Source of the DNA: Aciduricibacillus chroicocephali | GTDB taxonomy: Bacteria; Bacillota; Bacilli; Bacillales; Amphibacillaceae | Direction: 5' to 3' | NCBI RefSeq assembly: GCF_030762805.1 | Contig: NZ_CP129113.1 | Span: 2,556,001 to 2,620,000 of the forward strand | DNA: 64,000 nucleotides | Shown here: piece after piece, positions 48,010-56,855 of the stretch | How the letters are laid out: every line of letters starts with the position of its first letter | How positions within the stretch are numbered: position 1 is the first letter of the stretch | The notes under the pieces: model-generated | The model's input: the letters and a program-made list of their open reading frames with translations, nothing else | The model's database searches: none | Told to the model about the DNA's origin: nothing | Translations under genes and position numbers: made by a program

Positions 48010-48382
48010 GAGTCCTAATACTAATAAAATTATCGAGTTAGCGAGACTAAAATCACATGAAACAGAGAAAAAGGTTTTTAATGCTATTAAAGCCATGATA
48101 AAAAATAAAGAGAAAATAAATTATAATAGTGTCTCTATAAAAAGCAATGTCTCCAAATCCTTTCTCTATAAAAACAGTAGTATAAGAGGAAAAATTGATA
48201 TGCTTAGAGGAGAACAGTTAAAGTTAGAAAAAGTAACGAACCACAAGCCAAACACCTCTGATAAATCAAAAGATGTAATTATAGAAACCTTAAAAGGGAA
48301 AATTGAAAACCTTATAAAAGAAAACGAGAGTTTAAAAGAAGCTTTAGCAAGTAAGTATAATAATTTCTACAATAATCTTTAG
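47999..48382 (+). CDS. tnpC: Transposition helper TnpC (DUF6262-like)
   Basis: A 127-residue basic protein overlapping the tnpB end by 11 bp. The N-terminal half (KIIELARLKSHETEKKVFNAIKAMI, NYNSVSIKSNVSKSFLYKNSSIRGKI) looks like a TetR-type or helix-turn-helix DNA-binding fold, and the C-terminal half is a coiled coil (ENLIKENESLKEAL). Size, order and sequence pattern match TnpC of Tn554, which influences orientation and frequency of transposition. Confidence 0.88.
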   Translation: MANKSPNTNKIIELARLKSHETEKKVFNAIKAMIKNKEKINYNSVSIKSNVSKSFLYKNSSIRGKIDMLRGEQLKLEKVTNHKPNTSDKSKDVIIETLKGKIENLIKENESLKEALASKYNNFYNNL

Positions 48383-48412
48383 TCCCATTTATTTAAAGAT
48401 GAGGAATCGAAA

Positions 48413-49609
48413 ATGAATAAAAGCCACTTAAAAAAAGACGAAATAAGGCATAATAATTTTATATCTAAAATTAACAGTTTAGTGGGTGAAGAGTATTCGG
48501 TTTTGAGTGAGTATGTTTCCTCACGCGAAAAAGTATTAATGAGGCATAATGTATGCGGCAATGAGTATTGGGTAAGAGCAAGCCATTTTACTTCCTCGGG
48601 ATCAAGGTGCAAACCTTGTGCTTTTAAAGGAATAAATGGTAAGTCTCACGAACAATTTATCCTAGATGTTTATAACAAAGTAGGAAATGAATATACAGTT
48701 TTGGGAAAGTATACAAAAGCACATGAAAAAATAAAAATCCGCCATAATAAATGCGACAATGAATACTTAGTAGATCCAGCTAGCTTTTTACATGGATCTA
48801 GATGCAGAGAATGCAATCGCAAATTATTAAGTAGTTTAAAAAGAAAACAACATAGCGATTTCATTAGAGAATGTCATGATCTAGTTGGAAATGAGTATAC
48901 AGTTCTTTCAGATTATATTTCGACTCATACCCATGTGAAAATGAAACATAACTATTGTGGTTATAATTTTGATGTAATGCCTTCGAATTTCCTTCGTGGC
49001 AGGAGATGCCCAAGCTGTAAAGGAGAAAAAATAAGCAAAAAAAAGACCCATACGCATACTGACTTTATAAAAAGAGTATATGAACTGGTTAAAGATGAAT
49101 ATAAAGTTTTAGGAACCTATGAAAGAGCAAGAAAAAAAGTACTTATTCAGCATGTAACATGCGGATATAAATACGAAGTAACGCCCTCTCATTTTGTTTT
49201 GGGTACTAGATGCCCCTTATGTAACGAAAGTAAGGGAGAACGTGTTATTAAGCAATATTTAGAGTCAAAAAAAATTAAATTTAAAAAAGAATTCTCTTTC
49301 CCAGATTGTAAGGACGTTGATCGATTAAGATTTGATTTTGCCATTTTTGATAATGTTGGTTCATTAATGTGCCTTATTGAATTTGATGGTGAGCAACATT
49401 TTAAACCTGTACATCACTTTGGCGGAGAAGAGAATTACCAATTAACACAAAAAAGGGATGAGATAAAAAATAAGTATTGTCAGGATAATAATTTAGAACT
49501 TATTAGAATTCCTTATTATGAAACGGAAGTTGAATTATTTTTGGATAAATTTTTAAGCCATAATCCTAAGGATGATGATAAAGTTGATGCTTCTAAAACA
49601 CTTTTTTAA
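48413..49609 (+). CDS. Four-zinc-finger protein with Vsr/PD-(D/E)XK-like nuclease domain
   Basis: A 398-residue cargo protein. Four tandem repeats of about 68 residues each hold HxxC...CxxC, for example HNVCGNEYWVRASHF...RCKPC, HNKCDNEYLV...RCREC, HNYCGYNFDV...RCPSC and HVTCGYKYEV...RCPLC. Each is preceded by a segment of the form VGNEYTVLSDY. The last third (about 270-385) looks like a Vsr-type or PD-(D/E)XK nuclease: GERVIKQYLESK (Glu), DRLRFDFAIFD (Asp), LIEFDGEQHF and QKRDEIKNKYC...LIRIPYYE. The zinc fingers may read DNA and the end may cut it, like a homing or defence nuclease. That is inference; the sequence fits no single characterised system I can name. Confidence 0.75.
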   Translation: MNKSHLKKDEIRHNNFISKINSLVGEEYSVLSEYVSSREKVLMRHNVCGNEYWVRASHFTSSGSRCKPCAFKGINGKSHEQFILDVYNKVGNEYTVLGKYTKAHEKIKIRHNKCDNEYLVDPASFLHGSRCRECNRKLLSSLKRKQHSDFIRECHDLVGNEYTVLSDYISTHTHVKMKHNYCGYNFDVMPSNFLRGRRCPSCKGEKISKKKTHTHTDFIKRVYELVKDEYKVLGTYERARKKVLIQHVTCGYKYEVTPSHFVLGTRCPLCNESKGERVIKQYLESKKIKFKKEFSFPDCKDVDRLRFDFAIFDNVGSLMCLIEFDGEQHFKPVHHFGGEENYQLTQKRDEIKNKYCQDNNLELIRIPYYETEVELFLDKFLSHNPKDDDKVDASKTLF

Positions 49610-49636
49610 CCTCGTCCTAGCATAGGACGAGGTTAA
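49606..49636. terminator. Hairpin between convergent cargo genes
   Basis: AACCTCGTCCTA / TAGGACGAGGTT, perfect 12-bp stem with a 3-nt loop. T-tracts after the stem are weak on either strand, but the position between 48413-49609 and res fits a shared terminator. Confidence 0.7.
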
Positions 49637-49685
49637 GTTCTTTTAAACTTTTGAAATTAATAAGTTACTGACAACAAACCTATTG

Positions 49686-52276
49686 TTAATTATTCTTACC
49701 CACATCTAAATTACTCTTCTGAGATAGTAACTTCTCTTTAAAGTCGTTTCTGAATTCCTCCTTCTCCCTTGCTTCCCTGGAATAAAATTTAATTCCTAGG
49801 AGCCTAACCTTTTCATTTTCGTTCAGAATCTCTACTCTTGGGTCTTCAGACAATTGCTCCAAAAATCTTGTTTCCACTTGTCCTTTTCAAGTAGGTGAGC
49901 TCCTTTGGGCTCCATGAATACTTGGTACGTATACTGCTCATTTTTTAAATAAAGCAGAAAGTCCGGCATAAATCCCCTAACACCATCAATTTCCGTAACT
50001 CTAACCTGTTTCTCGTTACGAATTAAATAAACCTCTTCATACTCCTCCTGTAGCTTTTCAACGTACTCTATTATAAAGTCTATCATGTCTGACTCTAAGC
50101 TATTAACAATTGCTTTATCGTAAATAAACCAATCATGTTGCCTCATTGGCCTTTCACGAATGATATCTCCCATAGTCCTACCTGAGACTTGATTAACTTG
50201 CACTACATAATCCTTTATCATAGAAGATATAGAGTATCCTTCAAATTCAGGTGTCCCCATCTGTTTCATAAAGTTATTTTTAATACTATCCTCTGCATGT
50301 CTTAGAAATTTCTCGAATATATCTAGTTGATCCTTAGGAGTCAAATCTTCTATTTCATATGCCGATGGGATAGATACATAAATTTTTAAGTTACCGAGGA
50401 AATTCTCACTTTCAATAAACTCTCTTATACTCTTTAAATGAGGAATGTATTGTGATAGGTGATTAAAATGAAAGAATGGGTTCCTTTGAATACCTTTTTG
50501 TAAAATTTCCTTCGTAAAAAAAAGTTCTATCTCTTTGCGTTCAACATTCCCTAATCTTTCTCTTCCCGTGCGATAATCTTGTTCAACAACTGAATCTAAG
50601 GTCGTTTCAAAAGCTAGATTCACTCTGTAATCCTCCAAGGTTTGGTAATATTCTTCAGAGGTTTCTATAAGGCGATTAATATAAATCTTTCCGTTCTTAA
50701 AGAAGTCATTCTTTTTAAATCCCGGTTTAAGAGTTGCCCTGAACTCTTGAATACTATCCTCCTTAATCTGTATCTGAGCAGCATCAAGTGATTTTTGCAA
50801 ATTTTTTATATAGGAGTTATCGTTGATAGTATGATAGTGTAAAGTTTCAATTACCTTAAGATCGGATACGTTATAGTCTTGACGACGACGATAAGATACT
50901 TCCCCTTCCAAGCAATAAGGGTAGTATCTTGCACCTCTTCCTATAAGTTGTGCTTCACTATCCGTTATACCTTTAGTCCTTGGAGCACCTTCACTGATAC
51001 GTACAATATCAAATAAATTGAGGACATCCCATCCCTCATTAAGCTTAGCTACTGCAAATATTACTCTAACCGGGTTATCCGGGCTTTCTAAAGTGTTTAG
51101 TAACAAGCTATTTTCCTCTGACAAGAATTCTTTAGAGTTAACATTTAAAACAGTTTCTTGCTTAAAATCCCATTTAATTTCTTTTATAACTTCCTCTAAA
51201 TCTTTTGTCAGATAATATGTGTACATTTTTTGATATATACTTTGGCTCTTCGAATACACCAAAGAGCCCTTTTTTATAAGTCGATGAAGCTCTGGTGTAT
51301 TTAATCCCTCAATAAGATCGTTAAATATACCATTGACTTCGTTAGATTTTTTTATTGTATTAGATTTAAACATAATAATTGGTTTAAGTTGTATACTATT
51401 ATCTTTAGCAATATATTTGCGATACTGACTTAGTAAAATTGCTGATAGAAGCTTTTCTTCATCAGATTCATTTGCACGCAGTAAAACAACATTCTTCGAA
51501 TAGCCATCTTCCATAAACCTTTTTAAATCATATTGGTACACAATTTTATTCTGGTATTTATAGAATAGCTCATCTTTTGTTAGATCAATTGTAGCCGTAA
51601 ATTCTAATAGACGATTTGCTGTATTTAATGTTAATAATCGGTTAATTGTGTACTCCCATGTTCTCTCGTCTTCCTTTTGTGCTTTAGTTGAAGCATTCAT
51701 ATGATGTGCTTCATCAGCTAGAAGTACTATATCTGTTCCTTCAAGCGTCTCGAATGTCATTCCATTTTCACGTGGATTTGTTAGATCCTTATGTAATTTT
51801 TGTATAGTGGTCAACTTCAGGTATATTGTATTATCAGCAGGGCTTTCTGGAAAGCTGTTAACCACACGAATAGAAACTCTCCTCCCTTTAATAACAATGC
51901 CCTTTCTATTAAATAGATATTTTGGAGAGGATATATTAGTTAAATTATCAATGGTTTTCTTTATAATGGCATCACTATTCACAAAGAAGATAAAATTTTG
52001 TTTACCTTTTTCATAGAATAGATATAATATCGTTGAAGCAAGTACCATGGTTTTTCCTGACCCAGTCGCCATATGAAATAGTAAATGATTAAATGATAAA
52101 TCAGCACTGTCTAATCGCTGGGTATAAATAAAATGACGTAACGCTTCTTCCTGGTAAGGTCTAAGATTATGATTAAGATTATCATTTAAGTATTCATCAA
52201 GCTCGGGTCTATAATCCATAGTTAATAGACTTTGGAAAGTTTCTTGAATACGATGATGTAATATTTCATTTTTCAT
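49686..52276 (-). pseudogene. res: Type III restriction enzyme Res subunit, frameshifted near the C terminus
   Basis: A helicase-nuclease subunit of about 863 residues. Helicase motifs are HMATGSGKTMVLAST (Walker A), LADEAHHMN (DEAH-type), EFTATID, KLNEGWDVLNLFDIVRISE and QLIGRGARYYP. The nuclease signature FMPDFLLYL...FMEPKG (PD-ExK) is complete before the break. At about 49870 the frame runs into KTQE-stop at 49832, but the other frame continues RFLEQLSEDPRVEILNENEK to 49686. One missing A would join them (KWKQ-RFLEQL). As written the last 55 or so residues are lost, though all catalytic motifs remain. The start at 52276 follows AAAGGA, just after the mod stop. Confidence 0.88.
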
Positions 52277-52283
52277 ATTCTTT

Positions 52284-54206
52284 TCATCCTTTCCCATAAA
52301 AAGATTCGTTAAATTGTCGGTCATTAGCAGAGATACAGAATTGCTCATCGTCTATTTCAGAGTAATTTAGATATAGCTGATTCATATCCAAAATTTCCAA
52401 TAGTGACTTCTTCTGTTCATCTATAGATAATTTAAGGAAATCTTCATTGTCTAAAGTAACTTGATTAAGTTTTACCTGAAAGTCTAAGTAAGCACTCTCT
52501 TTCATATCATAAATCAATTTTTCTATATCATTTTGATTTGAAGCTTTTTGTATTTCATTTATATATTTATTATTTAAATTGTAAAGCTCAACATATACAA
52601 ATGAACCTCCACCGTGCCAATCAACATCCTTAGAAATCCCACCCTGTTCTCCTTTAATGACTTTCTCTAAACGGGGTATAGAAATGCTTTCAATATAATC
52701 CATTTGTTCTATGCCAATAAACTTCCGATTCATTTTCAATGCTACAGCTTGAGTGGTTGCCGAACCCATAAAGAAATCTAAAACAAGGTCTCCTTCATTA
52801 GTTGTATACTCAATAATCTTTTGTAAAAGTATTTCATTTTTAGGGTATGGAAAGACTTTCTCACCGAACAAATCGACTATTTCGTCCGTTCCTTTTTTGT
52901 TAACTGCCTGCTTTAGCAAAACATCCATGGTCTGATTAATAAATTCGGTTGATACATAAGCTTTATTAAAGCCCTTTCCATATTTCTTTATTTCTTCAGA
53001 TTTAAAAACCCTCATAGAGGGCTGTTTAATATTCAAAAATTCATAATCACCGGGGAAAACAATTTTTCCACGCTTTAAATAATCGTCGACAGTATCTTTA
53101 GTAACAGCCCAGCTTCTATTCGGATTAACAGGAAAACTCTCACCATTTCGCGGATTAACTAAAGTGAAATCTGAATTTGGCCTTTCTTTAGTTGAGGTCT
53201 GCTTTGTTAAATCTGATAATCTCCATTCATCATTAGGGAAGTCCTCAGAAATATAGTATTTCCTTTCTACTTCTCTTTGGAATAGCTTATCTGTTTTTGC
53301 GCTGCCTTTTGTATATACTAGAATCCAGTCATAGTCTTGGGACAACTTATAAGGAACATCACTTTTACCACTTCTTGTTTTCCTGGGGATTGTTGCAACA
53401 AAGTTTTCTCTCTCAAAGATGGAGTCCATCATTACTTTAAGATAATGCATCTCTTGATCACCAATATGCACAAATATAAGACCTTTGTCCTGCATCAGTT
53501 CTCTTGCAATTTCTAGCCTGTTCTTCATAAAAGTTAACCAAGTTGAATGGCTAAAACGATCGTTATATTTAAAAGAATCCTGTTCTGTATTATATGGTGG
53601 GTCAACATATATTAACTTTACCTTATCTGAATATCTTTCTTTTAGGCTATGTAATGCTAATAAATTATTTCCCTTTATAACAAGATTATCCTCATCTGTT
53701 ATAAAATTGACTGCTTCAGTTTTATTCTCATTATACTTTCTAACGTTTACAAAAACTTTCTGTGCAAGTAGTTGGTCTATCTCCTTCTTTGCTATAATCT
53801 TATTATAATAAACTTCTTTTCTTCCTACGTTTTCCTTCTCCATACCCCCTTCTAAAATTGAATCTTTATATGGGAAATCTAATATAACATCTGAATTATA
53901 GTCCAAGTACCTTCCACCAGATGTTAAACCTATTTTATTTTGATATTTAGTATAGCTGTTAGCCCAATAATTTTTGTATCTTAGCATATCTATAAATTCA
54001 TCAATCTTAAATAATAGACTGCCGGCGATCTCCACAGCGTACATTTCTCGTATCTCTTGATCGCTCAAGAGTACTTCAAGCAATTCTGGTTTATATGCTC
54101 TAAGGTCTTCTATGACCATGTTTCTTAGTAACTGTTCACCTTCCCAGTACTGTGGAAATAACTTAAGAAGACTCCCCACCTTTTTAATAAGTTGCTCTTC
54201 CATCAC
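52284..54206 (-). CDS. mod: Type III DNA methyltransferase Mod subunit
   Basis: A 640-residue beta-class methyltransferase. The catalytic motif IV VDPPYNTEQD (DPPY at 202-205) comes before the AdoMet motif I DFFMGSATTQAVALKMNRKFIGIEQ (about 470), the order typical of type III Mod proteins. The region between (about 260-440) is the variable target-recognition part, with ATIPRKTRSGKSDVPYK and LNIKQPSMRVFKSEEIKKYGKGFN. It would methylate adenine in a short asymmetric site and guide Res. A GTG start and an ATG follow GGAGGAG. The recognition site cannot be read from the sequence. Confidence 0.93.
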   Translation of the reverse strand: MMEEQLIKKVGSLLKLFPQYWEGEQLLRNMVIEDLRAYKPELLEVLLSDQEIREMYAVEIAGSLLFKIDEFIDMLRYKNYWANSYTKYQNKIGLTSGGRYLDYNSDVILDFPYKDSILEGGMEKENVGRKEVYYNKIIAKKEIDQLLAQKVFVNVRKYNENKTEAVNFITDEDNLVIKGNNLLALHSLKERYSDKVKLIYVDPPYNTEQDSFKYNDRFSHSTWLTFMKNRLEIARELMQDKGLIFVHIGDQEMHYLKVMMDSIFERENFVATIPRKTRSGKSDVPYKLSQDYDWILVYTKGSAKTDKLFQREVERKYYISEDFPNDEWRLSDLTKQTSTKERPNSDFTLVNPRNGESFPVNPNRSWAVTKDTVDDYLKRGKIVFPGDYEFLNIKQPSMRVFKSEEIKKYGKGFNKAYVSTEFINQTMDVLLKQAVNKKGTDEIVDLFGEKVFPYPKNEILLQKIIEYTTNEGDLVLDFFMGSATTQAVALKMNRKFIGIEQMDYIESISIPRLEKVIKGEQGGISKDVDWHGGGSFVYVELYNLNNKYINEIQKASNQNDIEKLIYDMKESAYLDFQVKLNQVTLDNEDFLKLSIDEQKKSLLEILDMNQLYLNYSEIDDEQFCISANDRQFNESFYGKG

Positions 54207-54316
54207 ATAACTCCTCCAATAATCTTCAAAACCTCAGCACAATTTAATAAACGTTTTTGTATGAAATCTTACATGTATAGGTATCTCAAACTTTACAGTA
54301 ATTAAGATAATAAATA

Positions 54317-54544
54317 TTATAGGCCACATTTTTGCTCAGTCTTCGATACTAATAGGCTTGGTAATATTTCTAAGCCAGCAGCTAATACAAAAATTGTTGT
54401 TATTGTAGGTTTTCTTTTACCCCGTTCCATCAAACTGATGTATGTACGATCAAGCCCGCAAATAAAGGCTAACTCTTCTTGCGAGAGCTTCCTTTCCTTT
54501 CTAAATTCCTTCAATACCTTACCAAATACTACCTCTATCTCCAT
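54317..54544 (-). CDS. C-protein-like XRE controller of the RM system
   Basis: A 75-residue helix-turn-helix protein: FRKERKLSQEELAFICGLDRTYISLMERGKRKPTITTIFVLAAGLE. Size and the LDRTYIS..ER..R..TI pattern strongly resemble the controller (C) proteins of restriction-modification systems, which activate and then limit restriction after entry into a new host. It is 110 bp upstream of mod in the same direction. The ATG lacks a clear ribosome site, as in many leaderless C genes. A C-box-like palindrome lies about 50-70 bp before it. Confidence 0.8.
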   Translation of the reverse strand: MEIEVVFGKVLKEFRKERKLSQEELAFICGLDRTYISLMERGKRKPTITTIFVLAAGLEILPSLLVSKTEQKCGL

Positions 54545-54588
54545 TCAGCATAGCACCACGCTCTTTTTCCTCATAATCGAAGAAATGT

Positions 54589-54616
54589 GCTATTCAGTCC
54601 ACGGACTATGGTCTGC
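54589..54616 (-). promoter_or_regulatory. C-box-like operator
   Basis: On the minus strand the core is AGTCCGTGGACT, a 12-bp palindrome at 54596-54607, flanked by GACCAT and GAATAG-type outer half-sites. This resembles the C-boxes (GACT/AGTC halves around GTG) bound by C proteins. It lies between the controller gene and the divergent 54688-55215 gene, so one site could control both. Confidence 0.6.
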
Positions 54617-54687
54617 AAAACAGAGCGCAATATGCTACACTGATTATACTGTATCCTCTATACTACAGCCGAAATGGAGGAAAATCC

Positions 54688-55215
54688 ATGGACAATTTAA
54701 ATCAGATAATAGATGAACTAAACTTACCTACCCAATTGAAGGTGTACCTCAATTCAAGTGAACAAACTAAAGAACAACTAACAGTAGGTATTTTAAAGGA
54801 AATTGAGGATCTATATAATTTTTACCAGGCTCTTTACCTATTTGACACCTCAGAATTCAGTGCATTTACAATCACTTCTTTAAAGAGGTGTAAAGATAAA
54901 GAAACTTTTTATTATTATTTAAAAAAGGTGATTGATAGCAATGTCGACTTTAAATCAAGAGATACAGCATATAGTCATAAAGATGATTGCTTTAGTCTCC
55001 AAAAAGAGATAGTAAACAAAACATTTGAACAAGCAGTGCTAGAATTCTGCACTTATATAGATGGTGTATATAAAAGAACGGACAAACTGAATTTAACACA
55101 AACTTTTATAAACTTAGGTAAACTCGAGTTAATAACTACTCTAATTAACAACCAAAATTACGAGCAAATACTAAATGCAGGTAAACTTGTCCTTGAGAAA
55201 CATAAACTTTTATAA
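54688..55215 (+). CDS. Unknown 175-residue protein, cargo of the transposon
   Basis: A mostly helical, soluble protein (DNLNQIIDELNLPTQLKVYLN at the start, QTFINLGKLELITTLINNQNYEQILNAGK at the end) with three Cys and no recognised motif. TGGAGGA sits 8 bp before the ATG. It is divergent from the C-like controller and shares its short promoter region, which suggests control with the restriction-modification genes. It may be an accessory or anti-restriction/defence factor, but no function can be assigned. It is the last gene before the right end of the transposon. Confidence 0.72.
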   Translation: MDNLNQIIDELNLPTQLKVYLNSSEQTKEQLTVGILKEIEDLYNFYQALYLFDTSEFSAFTITSLKRCKDKETFYYYLKKVIDSNVDFKSRDTAYSHKDDCFSLQKEIVNKTFEQAVLEFCTYIDGVYKRTDKLNLTQTFINLGKLELITTLINNQNYEQILNAGKLVLEKHKLL

Positions 55216-55305
55216 AAAAATCCCCCCCTGTTATTAACTTTGACTATATGTTTTTAAAGAATAGAATAGTATGGGCACTAATTTCGATTTTTTTTACACT
55301 TGATA

Positions 55306-55311
55306 TCAAGA
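55306..55311 (+). repeat. Right core site of the transposon
   Basis: TCAAGA directly before ACACCATGCG of topB, overlapping the palindrome CTTGATATCAAG (55299-55310). It is the mate of the left core at 44777-44782. Confidence 0.8.
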
Positions 55312-56344
55312 ACACCATGCGATCATCCCGACGAAGAAGCGCCCGACTGCTGCAGCTCTTGGCAAAATGTCACCGCTCGAACGTAATTTGTACGAGGAAG
55401 TTGTAAGAACAGCACTCGCCATGTTTCACCGTGACTACTCGTATACGGAAACTAAGGTGACAACAGACGTAAAAGGGCTTCCTTTCTATACAATCGGAAA
55501 GACAGAACGTGATAAAGGATGGAAAGAGATCTTCCCGGTTTCAAAGAAAAGCAAAGATTCGGAGGAGCCTGCTCTCCCTCCTCTTGAACAAAATGAAACA
55601 GTTCAAAGTGAGATTGCTGTCAAAGAAGGGAAAACTCAACCTCCTAAGCCTTACACAGAAGGTCAACTCATTACGATGATGAAAACATGCGGCAAGCTTG
55701 TAGAGGATCAGAGTGAGACAGACGTTTTAAAGGAGATTGAAGGACTTGGCACAGAGGCGACTCGAAGCGGTATTATCGAGACGATCAAGAAGCATGGATA
55801 CATCTCTGTCATAAAAAATATTGTTTCCATTACGGATAAAGGACGTGTCCTTTGCCAAGCGATTGAAGGGAGCTTGCTCGCAAGCCCTTCCATGACTGCA
55901 AAATGGGAATCATATTTGCGAAAAATCGGGAATGGCGAAGGGACCGGAGAGCACTTCTTGAACAATGTATCGAAGTTCATCAACAGCATGCTTGAAGCTG
56001 TTCCGAATCAATTGGAGGGGCAGAAAATTGATATTGAGCTGCCACCTGCCGAAAAATCAAGCCGCAGAAGCTATGCACCGAAAGAAGTTGCCCCATGTCC
56101 TGCATGCGGGAATGGTACAATCTTGTCCCGAAAGTCGTTCTATGGATGCAGTAATTATAAAAATGGCTGCAAGCAGACATTCCCCGGTGTCTTTCTTAAG
56201 AAAAAGCTTACCCCGGCACAAGTGAAACTGCTTTGCACGAAAGGTCGCACGAATGTGATTAAAGGGTTTACTTCTACTGGCGGCAAGAAATTTGACGCTC
56301 CACTTGAGTTGAAAGATGGAAAGCTGATGTTGGATTTTAAATGA
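55306..56344 (+). pseudogene. topB: DNA topoisomerase III, C-terminal part
   Basis: The second half of topB, starting with QEHHAIIPTKKRP immediately after the right core. It contains the domain-II/IV sequence MSPLERNLYEEVVRTALAMFH, GLGTEATRSGIIETIKKHGYI and a C-terminal zinc-type module CPACGNGTILSRKSFYGCSN...CKQTF. An in-frame ATG at 55367 could start a 325-residue product, but there is no ribosome site in front. Together with the N-terminal part it makes about 720 residues, the normal length of TopB, so nothing but the insertion is wrong. A terminator follows. Confidence 0.92.
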
Positions 56345-56348
56345 TTAG

Positions 56349-56377
56349 CAGGCATCTTAATACGATGCCTGTTTTTC
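56349..56377 (+). terminator. Terminator of topB
   Basis: CAGGCATC / GATGCCTG perfect stem, loop TTAATAC, followed by TTTTTC. Confidence 0.88.
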
Positions 56378-56419
56378 AAAATGGCTTTTGCTCATTCGTA
56401 CTTACATCCTGTATTCCGC

Positions 56420-56782
56420 TCACCCCTGCTTCCTCTGCACCTCATCCTCAAACACAAACACAGTCATCGCAATATCTTCTTCAATATTCAAGTCGGAGAA
56501 CAGGCGCACGACCCTCGTTCCAGTTAGTTTCTCGAATTTCACGAGTACTTCTGGCCGTTTGTAAATCTCCTTCACTAGCTTCGTTCGTGCTTCGTGTACC
56601 GTCTGTCTGCCCTGCTCTGATGTAATCATGAATTTCTCCACGTTCGTCAGATTGCCTCTCATCTCGCTGATCGCCCAGTTGCCAATGAAACGAGTACTGA
56701 TCTCCTTAGGCCCATTACCGACGTATTCCTTTCTAATTTCACGGACGAGCATACTGAATTCATGCTCAAGATTTCTGCCCAT
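56420..56782 (-). CDS. DUF2294 family protein
   Basis: A 120-residue soluble protein with the DUF2294 pattern LVREIRKEYVGNGPKEISTRFIGNWAISEMRGNLTNVEKFM and later LVKEIYKRPEVLVKFEKLTGTRVVRLFSDLN. AGGAGG lies 8 bp before the ATG. Proteins of this family are often near formate-dehydrogenase or molybdopterin genes in Bacillaceae, and here it follows the fdh pair by 73 bp with a terminator between. Function unknown. Confidence 0.82.
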   Translation of the reverse strand: MGRNLEHEFSMLVREIRKEYVGNGPKEISTRFIGNWAISEMRGNLTNVEKFMITSEQGRQTVHEARTKLVKEIYKRPEVLVKFEKLTGTRVVRLFSDLNIEEDIAMTVFVFEDEVQRKQG

Positions 56783-56797
56783 AACATTTCCTCCTAT

Positions 56798-56835
56798 TGA
56801 AAGAAGCCAAGCGTGGAGTAACTCCGACGCCTGGC
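56798..56835 (-). terminator. Terminator of the fdh operon
   Basis: GCCAGGCGT-GGAGT / ACTCC-ACGC-TGGC stem with mismatches, followed on the minus strand by TTCTTTC. Confidence 0.72.
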
Positions 56836-56855
56836 ATCCTGCTTTTTCTTCTATT

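Larger units (their letters stand above)
44777..55311 (+). mobile_element. Tn554-family transposon carrying a type III restriction-modification island
   Basis: A 10.5-kb AT-rich insertion in topB. Both junctions show TCAAGA (44777-44782 and 55306-55311); joining the flanks through one copy restores VQE-HHAIIPT in frame. The left end carries three genes in the Tn554 order: tnpA and tnpB (tyrosine recombinases) and tnpC (small DUF6262-like helper). Cargo is a zinc-finger/nuclease-like protein, type III res and mod, a C-protein-like regulator and an unknown 175-residue protein. There are no long terminal inverted repeats, as expected for Tn554. The right end is a CTTGATATCAAG palindrome, and TATCTAG occurs twice near the left end. 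Confidence 0.92.

Noticed and set aside
55260-55311. Long terminal inverted repeats at the transposon ends
   Set aside because: The ends share only the 6-bp core; the CTTGATATCAAG palindrome is at the right end only. This fits Tn554-type recombination, not a DDE transposon.
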